A DNA stretch of 64,000 nucleotides from an uncultured Ignavibacteria bacterium (GTDB taxonomy: Bacteria > Bacteroidota > Ignavibacteria > Tepidaquicellales > OLB5). The translations under genes were made by a program, and so were the position numbers. The notes below the pieces were generated by a model, which did no database searches, was not told the origin of the DNA, and saw nothing but the letters and a program-made list of their open reading frames with translations. Shown here in pieces: positions 63,642-64,000 of this stretch. Every line of letters begins with the position of its first letter. Positions within the stretch are counted from its first letter, which is position 1. The stretch spans positions 21,926 to 85,925 of the forward strand of contig CALMYL010000018.1 of assembly GCA_937873695.1 (NCBI GenBank), written 5' to 3'.

Positions 63642-64000
63642 TTATTTTACTAACATCATTTTTTTGGTGTCAGTAAAATCTGCTGTTACCAGTTTATAGA
63701 AATATATACCGCTTGATAATCTTGACGCATCGAAATCAGCTGTATATGAACCTGCATTCATGTTTTCATTAAGCATTGTTGCAACTTCCCTTCCCATAAT
63801 ATCAAACACCACAAGTTTTACATAGCCTGATTTAGGCAAATTGAACTTTATGTTTGTTACCGGGTTAAACGGATTTGGATAGTTCTGCTGCAAACTATAT
63901 GCATTAGGAATTTCCGTTCCGTTAGACTGGATTCCTGTTACAAGTCCTTCCTGATTTGCATATATATTGGTTGGCCCAAAACCGGCATATGAAAATGCGC
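63642..64000 (-). CDS. C-terminal end of a T9SS type A sorting domain protein (truncated by window)
   Basis: The frame is open from 64000 leftward; about 119 codons are visible. The sequence runs into QQNYPNPFNPVTNIKF, VFDIMGREVATML, RLSSGIYFYKLVTADFTDTKK and ends MLVK, a complete type A sorting domain. Upstream residues (GIQSNGTEIPNAYSL) are the usual linker. The N-terminal functional domain lies outside the window, so no product can be named. Confidence 0.85.
   Translation of the reverse strand, partial: AFSYAGFGPTNIYANQEGLVTGIQSNGTEIPNAYSLQQNYPNPFNPVTNIKFNLPKSGYVKLVVFDIMGREVATMLNENMNAGSYTADFDASRLSSGIYFYKLVTADFTDTKKMMLVK

Overview
The window looks like chromosomal sequence from the Bacteroidota/Ignavibacteriota side of the tree, most likely an Ignavibacteria-type bacterium. 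Eight genes encode secreted proteins whose last ~80 residues carry the NYPNPFNPxT motif and end in Lys, the type A sorting domain of the type IX secretion system (T9SS) as it appears in Ignavibacteria. Several upstream regions carry the Bacteroidota-type -7 element TAnnTTTG. No rRNA or other strong taxonomic marker is present, so the placement is inference. No phage, insertion sequence, integrase or CRISPR array was found.

Layout. 1-2242: cytochrome bd oxidase cydA (cut by the window edge) and cydB. 2331-6488: RND efflux pump and its adaptor. 6695-12865: an SDR, a YhcH-like protein and three T9SS-exported proteins (kelch, multicopper oxidase, Asp-box repeats). 13190-20601: K+/H+ antiporter, secA, GIY-YIG protein, thioredoxin-like protein, HAD phosphatase, Ogt-type methyltransferase. 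20748-30620: two paralogous SBBP-repeat T9SS proteins, a GH3 enzyme, a YCF48-like T9SS protein, a lipoprotein, a DUF1579 protein and a serine hydrolase. 30684-41905: a long rightward run with pruA, lhgO, two small lipoproteins, sucC, a MazF-type toxin-antitoxin pair, gatB, tpiA, then thiolase, 3-hydroxyacyl-CoA dehydrogenase and acyl-CoA dehydrogenase. 41976-49287: a seven-haem T9SS cytochrome, an outer-membrane protein, hslVU, rpoN and dprA, all leftward. 49352-51562: an ABC permease, a structured intergenic region and a hydrolase. 51779-59820: rfbA-rfbC, glycogen phosphorylase, a ferredoxin pair, and the oxidative pentose-phosphate set gnd-zwf-pgl. 59821-60195: a tRNA-Arg with decayed copies downstream. 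60253-64000: a membrane protein, a lipoprotein, an acyl-CoA dehydrogenase, an enoyl-ACP reductase-like enzyme and a truncated T9SS protein.

The gene set suggests a respiring heterotroph (high-affinity bd oxidase, an extracellular multihaem cytochrome, amino-acid and acyl-CoA catabolism) that stores glycogen, makes NADPH (or NADH) through the oxidative pentose-phosphate pathway, and exports many beta-propeller-type proteins through T9SS.

The most unusual material is between genes. A tRNA-Arg gene is followed by two degraded copies of the tRNA-plus-terminator unit, interrupted by short palindromic insertions. The 350-base gap at 50438-50788 holds four successive inverted repeats ending in a U-tailed hairpin, opposite a 59-codon ORF with a leader-like N-terminus. 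Many intergenic spaces carry GC-rich palindromes, two of which differ by a compensatory base-pair change.
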